Assembly (NCBI GenBank): GCA_946187325.1
Contig: CAMHQC010000017.1
Span: 1 to 42,356, forward strand
Length of the DNA: 42,356 nucleotides
Direction of reading: 5' to 3'
Source of the DNA: an uncultured Clostridia bacterium
Lineage (GTDB): Bacteria; Bacillota; Clostridia; Oscillospirales; Acutalibacteraceae
Shown: positions 1 to 8,073 of the stretch, piece after piece
Layout: each line of letters opens with the position of its first letter
How positions within the stretch are numbered: the first letter of the stretch is position 1
Notes under the pieces: generated by a model
The model's input: only the letters and a program-made list of their open reading frames with translations
Databases searched by the model: none
What the model was told of the DNA's origin: nothing
Made by a program: the position numbers and the translations under genes

Positions 1-28
1 AATTCCAATAACCTTCTTTTATAATCAT
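1..28 (-). CDS. 5' end of an unidentified gene cut by the left edge
   Basis: Only nine codons are inside the window, reading leftward from an ATG at 28 (M-I-I-K-E-G-Y-W-N). It is preceded by an AGAAAGGA ribosome binding site about nine bases upstream and by a TATAAT-like hexamer further back on the same strand. This initiation context is the only support. No function can be assigned. Confidence 0.4.
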
Positions 29-221
29 AATACCAAATCCTTTCTTTTATATATTATATCATAGTTTTGTAATGGATTAAACAATTGCTCTTTTATTTTA
101 ACATGATTTATTATATTATTAATCTAATAATCTTTAAATATTATTATATATTTGTGCATAAATCATCTTTTATTTTTCTTTATGTTATGTTACAATAGCT
201 TAGGTAATTGAGGTGAACCAA

Positions 222-1361
222 ATGAATCCAATTATTAAATGGCCCGGTGGCAAATCTAGAGAAATAAAAGAAATCGATAAACTCATTCCAAAAGAATTCG
301 ATAGATATATAGAACCTTTTTTCGGCGGTGGCGCGTTATTCTTTCACCTGAAGCCGGAAAGAGCCGCAATAAATGATGTATCGTCAACATTAATGGATTT
401 TTACAGGTTAATACAAGAACAAGATGAAATATTAAGAGAGCTTCTTATATGCTATAATGATAGTTTCAATAATATTGTAAATGTTCTGAAAGCAAACAGC
501 AATGCATTACTTAGAATCTATAGAATATCTTTTAATGCTTTTGTTGAAAAGGAATTAGAACAAGAATTAGCTCCTATTATAAATACTTTAGCAGAAAACA
601 TCAATCATGGTTTTGTTGAGCATCTTTTACTTAGCGCTGATGAGTTTAATGAACAGATTAAAAAATCAGTTATAGACAAATATAGAAGGACTGTTAATAA
701 CGATAAGAAAAAGCCGTTTTCTGAAAATGACCTAATAGAAAATTTAATAACAGGATTTACAAGTGGTTATTACATGTATTTTAGGAAAGTGTTTAATGAC
801 ATTAATCTTGGAAGAATTCATATTTCTGAAGAAATGCATCCTTTACAATACAAAGTAGCTAATTTTTATTTTATAAGAGAATATTGTTATGGCTCAATGT
901 TTAGATACAATGAAAATGGTGAATTCAATATTCCTTACGGCGGAAAATCATATAACAAAAAAGATATGCGTACAAAAATTGATAACATGTTCAATCAAGA
1001 AACACATTCTACATTCGAAAACACTCAAATATGCTGTAAAGATTTTAATGATTTCATTAATGAATTAAAATTAACAGAAAATGATTTTATGTTTCTTGAT
1101 CCCCCGTATGATACTGATTTTTCAGACTACGAAGGCGTTGACTTCACCAGAAGAGATCAATTGCGTTTAGCCTCTGCATTATGGGATACCGAAGCTATTT
1201 TTATTCTAATTATAAAAAACACAGATTTTATTTATAATCTCTATGCAGGTAACAAAAATTTTAATATACTCGGATTTGATAAAACGTATACATATAATGT
1301 TAGAGGACGCAATAATAGAGATGTGGAACATCTAATTATAACAAATCTCCCAGTCAATTAA
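222..1361 (+). CDS. D12-class (class alpha) adenine-N6 DNA methyltransferase
   Basis: This is a 379-residue Dam-like methyltransferase that should transfer a methyl group from SAM to adenine in the recognition site of the neighbouring nucleases. It opens with the family signature KWPGGK (residues 6-11), then the SAM-binding motif PFFGGG (32-37). The catalytic DPPY lies at 293-296, giving the class alpha order. I chose ATG 222 because GAGGTG sits six bases upstream; a GTG at 213 would overlap that site. At 379 residues it is longer than Dam (about 280), the extra length lying between the two motifs, where target recognition is usual. It faces the nuclease operon and shares a terminator with it. 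Methyltransferase identity is firm; the target sequence is unknown. Confidence 0.9.
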   Translation: MNPIIKWPGGKSREIKEIDKLIPKEFDRYIEPFFGGGALFFHLKPERAAINDVSSTLMDFYRLIQEQDEILRELLICYNDSFNNIVNVLKANSNALLRIYRISFNAFVEKELEQELAPIINTLAENINHGFVEHLLLSADEFNEQIKKSVIDKYRRTVNNDKKKPFSENDLIENLITGFTSGYYMYFRKVFNDINLGRIHISEEMHPLQYKVANFYFIREYCYGSMFRYNENGEFNIPYGGKSYNKKDMRTKIDNMFNQETHSTFENTQICCKDFNDFINELKLTENDFMFLDPPYDTDFSDYEGVDFTRRDQLRLASALWDTEAIFILIIKNTDFIYNLYAGNKNFNILGFDKTYTYNVRGRNNRDVEHLIITNLPVN

Positions 1362-1380
1362 GGCTGGGAGATTTTTATTT
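1343..1380. terminator. Terminator between convergent restriction-modification genes
   Basis: An 11-bp perfect stem (AAATCTCCCAG at 1343-1353 with CTGGGAGATTT at 1364-1374) is followed by a T-rich run. It overlaps the stop codon of the class alpha methyltransferase and ends at the stop of the leftward nuclease gene, so it probably serves both strands. Confidence 0.85.
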
Positions 1381-2272
1381 ACAAGTCATGTATTATTTTT
1401 TCAATATCTGATGCTTGAAAAGCATTTTTATAAAGCAATAAAAAGTCATTATATGTAATACCTTTTTCATCCGTAGGTAAAATCATTTCCCAAAAGCTTT
1501 TGTTTTCTACAATACTGTTTTCTCCGACAAGATTTGTTATTTCTCGCCTTACAGCTTCTGAACAATTGCCATAACATGTTGCAAAATAACTGTTACTGTT
1601 GTCTAGAAATGAAAAATACTCTTTAAGCTGTTTTACTTCATTAGCATTGCTTTTTGAATTCTTAGTATCCAGATTGCCGCCCATTTTGATTTCAAACGCA
1701 TTTGAAGATAATATTTTCTCAGTATCTAATGTAAAATACAATAAATCGACAGCTATTTTAGTGTTCTCTTTATATGAATTGATTGCATTAATTATTTCTA
1801 TGGAGTCGCAATTAATATAGTACTCATTTTTTAATATCGAGGAAGACCTAGCTTTAACTTTCAACGCTCTCTTTATTTCACGCTCACTTTTACTGCTGTT
1901 AAACAGAATGTACTGATTAAAGGGGTTAAAATTCGAGTTTTGTTCCGATTTATCAAAATCATATGGAACAGAATATGTAATAACTTTTATAAAATCCTCA
2001 CCAGAATTAATAATCGTGTAATTCGGGACAGCATCTATGCCATACTTAACCCTAGCCAGATAAAAAACAATTCGTTGTATTCTGTTTCCTAGTTGAGAAT
2101 CCACACTCCTTCCCAAGCCCATATATTTTTGTATATCCTCATTTAGACAAAGAAAACAATTTTTTCTTCTATTCTCAACGTTTGGCAAATAATTCATTTT
2201 TATTTTCTCAGCCATTTGGTTTAACTCAGAAACTATAAATCCAGTTAATTCAACTTTAAAAGCTTCATCCAT
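1379..2272 (-). CDS. Restriction endonuclease subunit, PD-(D/E)XK type (paralog 2)
   Basis: This 297-residue protein is probably a type II restriction endonuclease or one subunit of one. A PD-(D/E)XK core is visible: Asp176 in AVDLLYF, then E194-I-K196, followed by GGNLDTK. The same C-terminal landmarks (GG-D/N-LD, YFAT-Y, FW-ILP, LYK-AF) occur in the same order in the nuclease at 2996-3856, so the two are paralogs; overall similarity looks low outside these blocks. From memory they resemble the TdeIII-type restriction endonuclease family, which I could not verify. The gene is third in a leftward operon, and its ATG lies inside the end of the methyltransferase gene (8-base overlap), implying translational coupling. 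Confidence 0.72.
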   Translation of the reverse strand: MDEAFKVELTGFIVSELNQMAEKIKMNYLPNVENRRKNCFLCLNEDIQKYMGLGRSVDSQLGNRIQRIVFYLARVKYGIDAVPNYTIINSGEDFIKVITYSVPYDFDKSEQNSNFNPFNQYILFNSSKSEREIKRALKVKARSSSILKNEYYINCDSIEIINAINSYKENTKIAVDLLYFTLDTEKILSSNAFEIKMGGNLDTKNSKSNANEVKQLKEYFSFLDNSNSYFATCYGNCSEAVRREITNLVGENSIVENKSFWEMILPTDEKGITYNDFLLLYKNAFQASDIEKIIHDL

Positions 2273-2996
2273 TATCGTATCCTCCTATTCTTTTCTTTGC
2301 TGCATCAAAAAACACAGGCTCAATTTCAATACCTATAAATCGCCTATTATTTTTTAACGCTGCAACCCCTGTTGAACCTACTCCCATAAACGGATCAAAA
2401 ACAACATCTTGTTCACCTGAAGCAATTTTCAGGATATGCTCAAGAAGTTTTACAGGTTTTTGAGCTGGATGCTTAGGATCCGACAATCGTTCAGGACGCA
2501 TACAAATCGGGCTTTCAAAAAAATTATGCATTTCGTTTTGTTTCCCGAAATTCCATTTATGCCCTTTGTTCCACATACAAACTATCATTTCACAACTATT
2601 AAGAAATCCATTTTTAAATATTTTAGGAGCAGGATTAGTTTTATGCCAAACAAAGAACTGAAATGTATCAAATTCTTTATCAAAAGCTTCATGCCATTTG
2701 CCAATTAGATTATAACTTGTAAAAACAAAAATATTTCCATTTGGTTTTAAAATACGCTTAAAATGATGAACAAATTCAAAAGGATCAATCGGGCTCAAAT
2801 CCCATTCTCCTAAATCATTGTTTAGTGCACTTCTACCTGGCAAGTTGATATTTCCTGTAGAATATTGCGCAATATTATATGGTGGATCAGTAAGTATCAA
2901 ATCGATACTTTTATCAGGAATACTGTTTATATAATCTAAACAATCTCCTTGCGCAAGAGTATATTGTTTCGTTTTAATCTTTTTAAGAATATGCAT
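2265..2996 (-). CDS. Class beta N6/N4 DNA methyltransferase
   Basis: This 243-residue SAM-dependent DNA methyltransferase has the catalytic motif DPPY near the N-terminus (37-40, in LILTDPPYN) and the SAM-binding motif FDPFMGVGSTG near the C-terminus (about 200-210), the class beta order. DPPY favours adenine-N6 over cytosine-N4. It sits between the two nuclease genes: its ATG shares one base with the upstream stop (TAATG), and its own end overlaps the next gene. Together with the class alpha enzyme at 222-1361 the locus has two adenine methyltransferases of different classes, as expected for an asymmetric site or a DpnII-like arrangement. Confidence 0.9.
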   Translation of the reverse strand: MHILKKIKTKQYTLAQGDCLDYINSIPDKSIDLILTDPPYNIAQYSTGNINLPGRSALNNDLGEWDLSPIDPFEFVHHFKRILKPNGNIFVFTSYNLIGKWHEAFDKEFDTFQFFVWHKTNPAPKIFKNGFLNSCEMIVCMWNKGHKWNFGKQNEMHNFFESPICMRPERLSDPKHPAQKPVKLLEHILKIASGEQDVVFDPFMGVGSTGVAALKNNRRFIGIEIEPVFFDAAKKRIGGYDNG

Positions 2997-3856
2997 TACG
3001 ATATACAGCTTTCAATCATCTGATTAATACTAGTATTAAGGTCTATGTATTCAAGCGCTTCTTTGTAAATATCTTCGAAATCCTCAAACGAAATATTATC
3101 AGGGAGGATTTTATTCCAAAACAACTTTCCAATAAGGAACATCTCAGGAAAAGCCATATGCTTCTTTACAGCTCCTGTCCATGTGTTTCCTTCTCCATCT
3201 TTATTATATAGAGTAGCAAAATACGCTTTGCAATTCGGTATTCCCATATCTACATAAATATTTAATAATTTTTCAACATTTGACGGAGCGTTAGAGCTAT
3301 CTAAATCCCCGCCTGCCTTCAATTCCAAAACATTCCAATTCTCACCATCATAAAATGCCAAATCTACTGGCTTAGTATAAATACTATCAGTTTTATATTC
3401 ACCCGCGAGAGGGAGCAGTTGATCTTTTATGCTGCTTTGAGTAACTCCACTTTCAATTCTGTTTCTTCCTCTACCAGAAGCAACATTATTTGCTCTAAAC
3501 GAAGCAATTCTACCTCTCAAATTGCCATTATGTGTATCAACATCAGTAACAACAACTTGACCATTTACCATAGCAGGATTAATATTGTGATTAATATTTC
3601 TCGGATTCACTATTGTCGGTACGTTTTCTTCGCCAAATTTAAGTCTTGCTATTCTCTTAGCGCATGTTTCTATGGCAAAACCACTTTTCGACTCAAAGCT
3701 GCTAACAAACACCATACTAGCAGTTATTTTTTCATCCATCTGACTTAAAAGAAAGTTATTTACTTTTCTCTTATAATTGTTCTCAAAATCGCTTTCTATA
3801 TTATTAACTAACTTCGAAAACTCTTCTATAACAATTTGTTTTATTCTATCTCGCAT
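2996..3856 (-). CDS. Restriction endonuclease subunit, PD-(D/E)XK type (paralog 1)
   Basis: This 286-residue putative restriction endonuclease carries the core Asp165 (KPVDLAFYD), then E178-L-K180 and AGGDLDSS, which fits a PD-(D/E)XK nuclease with its metal-binding residues intact. The later blocks YFATLYN, FWNKILP and IYKEAL match positions in the paralog at 1379-2272. I chose ATG 3856, which has AGAGGT seven bases upstream; the longer frame has no such site. It is the first gene of the leftward nuclease-methyltransferase-nuclease operon. The family name (TdeIII-like) is from memory and not certain. Confidence 0.75.
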   Translation of the reverse strand: MRDRIKQIVIEEFSKLVNNIESDFENNYKRKVNNFLLSQMDEKITASMVFVSSFESKSGFAIETCAKRIARLKFGEENVPTIVNPRNINHNINPAMVNGQVVVTDVDTHNGNLRGRIASFRANNVASGRGRNRIESGVTQSSIKDQLLPLAGEYKTDSIYTKPVDLAFYDGENWNVLELKAGGDLDSSNAPSNVEKLLNIYVDMGIPNCKAYFATLYNKDGEGNTWTGAVKKHMAFPEMFLIGKLFWNKILPDNISFEDFEDIYKEALEYIDLNTSINQMIESCIS

Positions 3857-3888
3857 TTTTGATACCTCTTTAACTAATATGTGTTTAG

Positions 3889-3918
3889 TATAACACAAAT
3901 ATTATGGAAGCACAATAA
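3889..3918 (-). promoter_or_regulatory. Probable promoter of the nuclease/methyltransferase operon
   Basis: On the minus strand a TATACT hexamer (3890-3895) is preceded, after a 17-base spacer, by TTGTGC, a partial -35 match. It lies about 35 bases upstream of the operon's first ATG. The -10 is good and the -35 weak. Confidence 0.45.
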
Positions 3919-4059
3919 AAATGTAAAAAACAGAAGAACTCTGTCGAATAAAAGTTCTATCTCTATATGTAATCTCTTTACAAATCTTTAAGATAGAGCT
4001 ATACTATGCTTGTAACTCATTTAATATCTTGTAGTGGCAATAAAAAATAAAGGATAAAT

Positions 4060-4635
4060 ATGACAATGGGAGAAAAAATATTTGATATAGTTAAATCTTT
4101 CGCAACTGGCAAAAAGAATAAATTGTTTTGGGGTATTGTAATAATACTTATTATTCTTGCTGTTATTATACTTCCATACATTGATGCAAACTTTTGGTAT
4201 TATAACAGAATTGAAAAGAGAGTCAACAATCTTTCTTCGCTAGTTGATATAAAAAACAAAATGGGAAGCAATTCACCTGAGCTTTCATCTGAATATAAAA
4301 GTATAATTAATGAAATAAATAATGCTCAAGGAAAGAGCTTATTCTCGATTTTCAGTAAAAATAATAACGTTTTTGAGTTCTGGGTTAAATTCATTAGTGG
4401 AGGAATAGTTTTTACTTTAGCCGGAATTATATCGATATTTAAAAAGCCTAAATCAGTTAAAAGCTTTATAAAGGACAATCTGTTAGTATTCTTGGTCTGT
4501 ATTATTATAGCATGCATTCTTGCCTATATTTTTTCAATGATACCAACTTTGGGAAATGTTTGGGTAAACGCTATTTGTACACCGATTATTCAATTTTTCA
4601 TTGTCTATTTATTCATCAAAAACCAAGGTGAATAA
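4060..4635 (+). CDS. Small integral membrane protein of unknown function
   Basis: I do not recognise this 191-residue protein. It has a strongly hydrophobic segment at about residues 24-42, a polar helical stretch (45-100) rich in Asn, Lys and Ser, then three further hydrophobic segments at roughly 110-126, 141-158 and 168-186. The ATG has AAAGGA five bases upstream. It lies between the restriction-modification genes and the recombinase in the AT-rich island, so it is probably accessory cargo. No catalytic motif is visible. Confidence 0.7.
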   Translation: MTMGEKIFDIVKSFATGKKNKLFWGIVIILIILAVIILPYIDANFWYYNRIEKRVNNLSSLVDIKNKMGSNSPELSSEYKSIINEINNAQGKSLFSIFSKNNNVFEFWVKFISGGIVFTLAGIISIFKKPKSVKSFIKDNLLVFLVCIIIACILAYIFSMIPTLGNVWVNAICTPIIQFFIVYLFIKNQGE

Positions 4636-4660
4636 TTGAACAGAAGGGATTTATTGTACA

Positions 4661-6400
4661 ATGACTGGAGTAATTTATGCTCGCTATTCCTCGGATAATC
4701 AGCGCGAGGAAAGCATTGAAGGTCAAATCCGTGAATGTACGGCATATGCTGAGAAAAATGGAATTAGTTTAATCGGCACATATATTGACCGCGCTTTGAC
4801 CGCAAAAACCGACCATCGTCCTAACTTTCAGAAAATGATTAAGGACAGTGAAAAGCACAACTTTGATTATATTATCGTATGGAAGCTCGACAGGTTTGCG
4901 CGCAACAGATACGACTCAGCTCACTATAAAGCATTCCTGAAAAAGCACGGCGTTAAAGTTATCTCCGCAACCGAGGCTATCTCAGAAGGCGCGGAAGGTA
5001 TAATTCTTGAATCTGTGCTTGAGGGTATGGCTGAGTATTACTCGGTTGAACTGGCTGAAAAGGTTATACGAGGGCAGACAGAAAACGCTCTTAAATGTAA
5101 ATTTAACGGCGGCACAGTTCCTTTTGGCTATATAATAGATGAAACCAAACACTTTCAGATAGACCCTAAAACCGCTCCTCTTGTACTTGAAGTCTACAAA
5201 AAATATGACCAAGGTATGACAATGACAAAAATTGCCGAGGAGTTTAATAACAAGGGAATAAAAAATGTTTGGGGCTCAAAGTTTAATGTTAACTCAATCT
5301 CAAAAATTCTAACTAACAGAAGGTATATAGGCGAATACAGATACAGAGATGTCGTAATTCCTGATGGTATTCCCTCTATTGTTCCTAAAGATTTGTTCGA
5401 TAAGATCCAACAGCAGATTGAAAAAAACAAAAAAGCTCCCGCGCGATACAAGGCAGAAGCCGACTATATACTCACCACAAAGCTGTATTGCGGAAAATGT
5501 ATGTCGTTTATGGTCGGTGAAAGCGGCACCAGCCGCAACTCCACAACCTATCGATATTACAAGTGTATAACAGCAAAGCGCAAAAAAGGCTGCGATAAAA
5601 AAGCAGTCAAAAAAGACTGGATCGAGGATATTGTTATTAAACAAGTTCTGAGAGCAATTTGGGATGATGATCTCATTGAAGAGCTTACCGATATGGTAAT
5701 GAGACTTCAAAACGAAGAGAACACAACCCTTCCATTACTCTACAAACAACTATCTGAAACAGAAAAAGGGATAAGCAATCTACTGAACGCGATTCAGCAA
5801 GGTATAATTACTCCCTCAACAAAGAAAAGGCTTGAAGAGTTGGAAACTCAAAAGTCGAATATTGAAATAAATATCGCAAAAGAAAAAACACAAAAACCAA
5901 CGCTTACAAGAGAACAAATCAGATTTTGGTTCGAGCGTTTCAGAAAACTTAACGCCAATAATATAAACCATAGGAAGAGAATGGTAGATTGCTTCGTAAA
6001 TTCAGTTATTCTTTATGATGACAGGATAGAATTCTACTTTAATTTCAAGGAAGGCGCAAATACTCTTGCTATCGAAGAGTTATTAAATAGTTCGGATATG
6101 GTTGGCTCTGCCCCACCAGCAAAAACGGTAGTCCAATGGACTACCGTTTTTGTCTGTTTTGGGAGAGGATGGATTCGAAAGGCGGAAATAAAAAAATGTC
6201 CAGTGGACATTTTTTCCGCCGTTGGATTTAGTCCGATTTATAGCTATGCACCGATTTCACAAGCGTCGCAGATAGTTTTTCCCAGAATCACAACAATCCT
6301 CTCCCACCCTACCAATATTACAATTTCCCAATGGACTACCGTTTTTGTCTTTTTTGGGAGAGGATGGATTCGAAAGGCGGAACTCCAGCCCAAAATATAG
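4661..6400 (+). CDS. Large serine recombinase with an aberrant C-terminal tail
   Basis: This is a resolvase/invertase-type integrase expected to catalyse island excision and integration through a Ser-DNA intermediate. The N-terminal catalytic domain starts VIYARYSSDNQ (Ser10 the likely nucleophile) and contains WKLDRFARN. The Recombinase domain spans about 150-270. A Cys4 zinc ribbon (CGKC ... KC ... GC) is near 288-320 and a coiled coil lies around 355-410. The part resembling the family ends near residue 485. The last ~92 residues are encoded by palindromic repeats and contain the block TTVFV-FGRGWIRKAE twice, so the natural C-terminus seems to have been replaced by read-through. The catalytic part is intact. 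It is the last gene before the repeat cluster. Confidence 0.9.
   Translation: MTGVIYARYSSDNQREESIEGQIRECTAYAEKNGISLIGTYIDRALTAKTDHRPNFQKMIKDSEKHNFDYIIVWKLDRFARNRYDSAHYKAFLKKHGVKVISATEAISEGAEGIILESVLEGMAEYYSVELAEKVIRGQTENALKCKFNGGTVPFGYIIDETKHFQIDPKTAPLVLEVYKKYDQGMTMTKIAEEFNNKGIKNVWGSKFNVNSISKILTNRRYIGEYRYRDVVIPDGIPSIVPKDLFDKIQQQIEKNKKAPARYKAEADYILTTKLYCGKCMSFMVGESGTSRNSTTYRYYKCITAKRKKGCDKKAVKKDWIEDIVIKQVLRAIWDDDLIEELTDMVMRLQNEENTTLPLLYKQLSETEKGISNLLNAIQQGIITPSTKKRLEELETQKSNIEINIAKEKTQKPTLTREQIRFWFERFRKLNANNINHRKRMVDCFVNSVILYDDRIEFYFNFKEGANTLAIEELLNSSDMVGSAPPAKTVVQWTTVFVCFGRGWIRKAEIKKCPVDIFSAVGFSPIYSYAPISQASQIVFPRITTILSHPTNITISQWTTVFVFFGRGWIRKAELQPKI
6120..6150. repeat. Perfect 15-bp-arm palindrome within the recombinase tail
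   Basis: The arms (A)5CGGTAGTCCA and TGGACTACCG(T)5 flank a single central base. The right arm with its T-run looks like an intrinsic terminator, though the recombinase frame reads through it. Part of it recurs in the 162-bp repeat that follows. Confidence 0.8.
6134..6187. repeat. Partial third copy (3' portion) of the 162-bp repeat
   Basis: This ~54-base stretch matches 6329-6382 with one difference near its middle (GTCTGTTTTGG against GTCTTTTTTGG). It ends with the shared block GGATGGATTCGAAAGGCGG. It lies upstream of the two full copies. Confidence 0.8.
6221..6382. repeat. 162-bp direct repeat, copy A
   Basis: The unit starts GTTGGATTTAGTCCGATTTA and ends GGATTCGAAAGGCGGAA. Copy B, of the same length, lies at 6593-6754. 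The first ~60 bases are identical between copies; the second half is more diverged. Copy A contains short inverted arms (ATCCTCTCCCA and TGGGAGAGGAT). It overlaps the end of the recombinase frame and has no coding sense of its own. Confidence 0.85.
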
Positions 6401-6592
6401 TCGTCTCACTCGTTCTAAGAACGAACTCGTGACACTCCTTTTATATATGATAAATCATATATAAAAAATTTATATTCTCCGCTCAGTTTTCTGCTGCGCA
6501 GAAACGAGCGATGAGTTTTTGAAAGCAAAGCTTTCTCAGACGCAGCGCTTTTGCTCCCTTTATCCGCCACTGGCGGCGGTCGCAACGCTACC
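6383..6592. repeat. Palindrome cluster between the two direct repeats
   Basis: Several short palindromes follow one another: CGTTCTAAGAACG (6413-6425), a long AT-rich one around 6437-6467 (TATATATGA/TCATATATA), TTCTGCTGCGCAGAA, GAAAGCAAAGCTTTC and CCGCCACTGGCGG. No plausible gene is present. Such clusters are common in mobile or repeat-derived intergenic DNA. Confidence 0.7.
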
Positions 6593-6754
6593 GTTGGATT
6601 TAGTCCGATTTATAGCTATGCACCGATTTCACAAGCGTCGCAGATAGTTTTTTCCATAACCACAACAATCCTCTCCCACCCTACCGATATTGCAATTTTC
6701 TAAATGACTAAAATTTGTCTATTTGGAAAAAGAAGATGGATTCGAAAGGCGGAA
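6593..6754. repeat. 162-bp direct repeat, copy B
   Basis: This is the second copy of the unit at 6221-6382, with the same length and boundaries. Its interior has diverged: the TGGACTACCGTTTTT block of copy A is degraded here to ATGACTAAAATTTGT. It marks the right end of the repeat cluster. 6755-6938 downstream holds nothing I recognise. Confidence 0.85.
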
Positions 6755-6938
6755 AAATTACAAGCAATCATATAAGCGATAAGACAAACCGAATTTATTC
6801 ACATAACATCGTTTAAATCATTCTAAAAACAATAAAACGGAGCATATTATTAAATTCGGGAGAAATCGTTTCAAAAAAACACATAAAAAGTCAGAATTTC
6901 GGCGAGTATTTTCTACGTATTGGTCAGCGGTCGGTTTC

Positions 6939-6967
6939 TTGACTTTTAGGGGGCTGTATGGTAAAAT
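6939..6967 (+). promoter_or_regulatory. Sigma-A promoter of the ribozyme-nagB operon
   Basis: TTGACT (6939-6944) and TAAAAT (6962-6967) are separated by 17 bases. The predicted start near 6974 gives a leader of about 120 bases before the glmS ribozyme cleavage site. Confidence 0.8.
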
Positions 6968-7094
6968 TTAAAGGATGTAAAAGCGGTACTCCGCGTTCTA
7001 TTTCATCGGAATTGTTTTATAAAACCGGCAAAGCGGAAGGTAAAATGATTCGTATCAGTAAAATAGGCTCTTTGAAAGGAGTAAGGAGACTATT

Positions 7095-7234
7095 AGCGCC
7101 AGGACCGTAAAGGTTGACGAGGACTGACAGTTATCGAAAGACTCGGCGGATGCTGTCACGGCTTAGATTTAATCAGTGAGCCGTCAGGAAGAAAGTAAAA
7201 AGCAGAATCAAAACTGTAACAGAGGTTCTTCCGA
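7095..7234 (+). ncRNA. glmS ribozyme: glmS ribozyme (GlcN6P-activated self-cleaving riboswitch)
   Basis: All conserved blocks of this class are present in order: the cleavage motif A/GCGCC (predicted cut between A7095 and G7096), GTTGACGAGG, TTATCGAA, CGGCGGATG, then the P3, P4 and P4.1 elements. The stems close: TGACAG (7125-7130) with CTGTCA (7153-7158); CGGCT (7159-7163) with AGCCG (7179-7183); GGAAGA (7187-7192) with TCTTCC (7227-7232); and an inner GCAG with CTGT. In the known class, glucosamine-6-phosphate acts as catalytic cofactor and cleavage destabilises the mRNA. The gene 48 bases downstream is a NagB homolog rather than glmS. Confidence 0.95.
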
Positions 7235-7281
7235 CACTGAACTAAATTTTATTAAGGCTAAAGCCTAAGGAGATATTGACT

Positions 7282-8073
7282 ATGAGAGTTGTTATTCAGG
7301 ACAATTACGATAAAATGTGTAAATGGGCGGCTAACTATATCGCTCAGAAAATCAAAAATCATAAGGAGGACCGTCCCTTCGTACTCGGACTTCCCACAGG
7401 TTCATCGCCTATCGGCGTTTATAAAGAGCTCTACACAATGAACCGGAAGGGTGAGCTTTCTTTCGCTAATGTTGTAACATTCAACATGGACGAATACCTC
7501 GGACTCCCCCATGAGCACGACCAGAGCTACTGGTACTTTATGCACGATAATTTCTTCAATCACCTTGTTGATATGAAGCCCGAGAACATCAACATCCTCA
7601 ACGGTATGACTGATGACCCCGAAGGCGAATGCGCAAGATACGAGGAGAAAATCGCTTCTTACGGCGGAATCGATCTCTTTATGGGCGGTATCGGCGTAGA
7701 CGGACATATTGCTTTCAACGAGCCTTTCACAAGCCTTTCCTCGAGAACAGGCGTTAGAAACCTCACTACAGATACAAGAATCGTTAATTCACGTTTCTTC
7801 GGCAACGATCCCGAGGCTGTACCCTCACAGGCGCTTTCCGTAGGCGTAGGCACGGTTACAGATTCCAAGGAAGTTCTTATCCTTATCAACGGTCACAACA
7901 AGGCTAAGGCTCTCGCCGAGACAGTTGAGGGCTCTGTGAGCCACAAATGGACTTGCTCCGCACTGCAGATGCACAACGGCGCTATTATCGCTTGTGACGA
8001 AGCTGCTTGCGGCGAGCTCACTGTAGACGCTTACAAATACTTCCTCGATATCGAAAAGAAGGAGAGACTTTAA
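7282..8073 (+). CDS. nagB: Glucosamine-6-phosphate deaminase/isomerase homolog, probably aminating
   Basis: The protein has 263 residues against 266 in E. coli NagB and aligns nearly end to end. The family reaction is GlcN6P + H2O to fructose-6-P + NH3, reversible. Visible motifs are LGLPTGSSP, the catalytic Asp70 in MDEYLGLP, and [11 protein letters not shown] with Asp140, His142 and Glu147. At the E. coli allosteric GlcNAc6P site Arg158 is replaced by Gly, Lys160 by Arg and Ser151 by Thr. ATG 7282 has AAGGAG nine bases upstream; an in-frame TTG at 7276 is too close to it. The gene directly follows a glmS ribozyme and precedes a GlmU-like acetyltransferase and glmM. I infer that it makes GlcN6P from fructose-6-P and ammonia in place of GlmS. 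The family is certain; the direction is inferred. Confidence 0.93.
   Translation: MRVVIQDNYDKMCKWAANYIAQKIKNHKEDRPFVLGLPTGSSPIGVYKELYTMNRKGELSFANVVTFNMDEYLGLPHEHDQSYWYFMHDNFFNHLVDMKPENINILNGMTDDPEGECARYEEKIASYGGIDLFMGGIGVDGHIAFNEPFTSLSSRTGVRNLTTDTRIVNSRFFGNDPEAVPSQALSVGVGTVTDSKEVLILINGHNKAKALAETVEGSVSHKWTCSALQMHNGAIIACDEAACGELTVDAYKYFLDIEKKERL

Noticed and set aside
6164..6187. GGATGGATTCGAAAGGCGG blocks look like the reverse of a tRNA-Ser 3' end (TTCGAATCC ... CCTCTCC).
   Set aside because: No D-arm, anticodon arm or complete cloverleaf is found in any of the three copies; treated as part of the repeat unit.
6958..7110. Open frame of 50 codons starting MVKFKGCKSG with GGGGG before its ATG.
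   Set aside because: The ATG overlaps the -10 region of the operon promoter and the end lies in the ribozyme core, so it would not be transcribed with its start.
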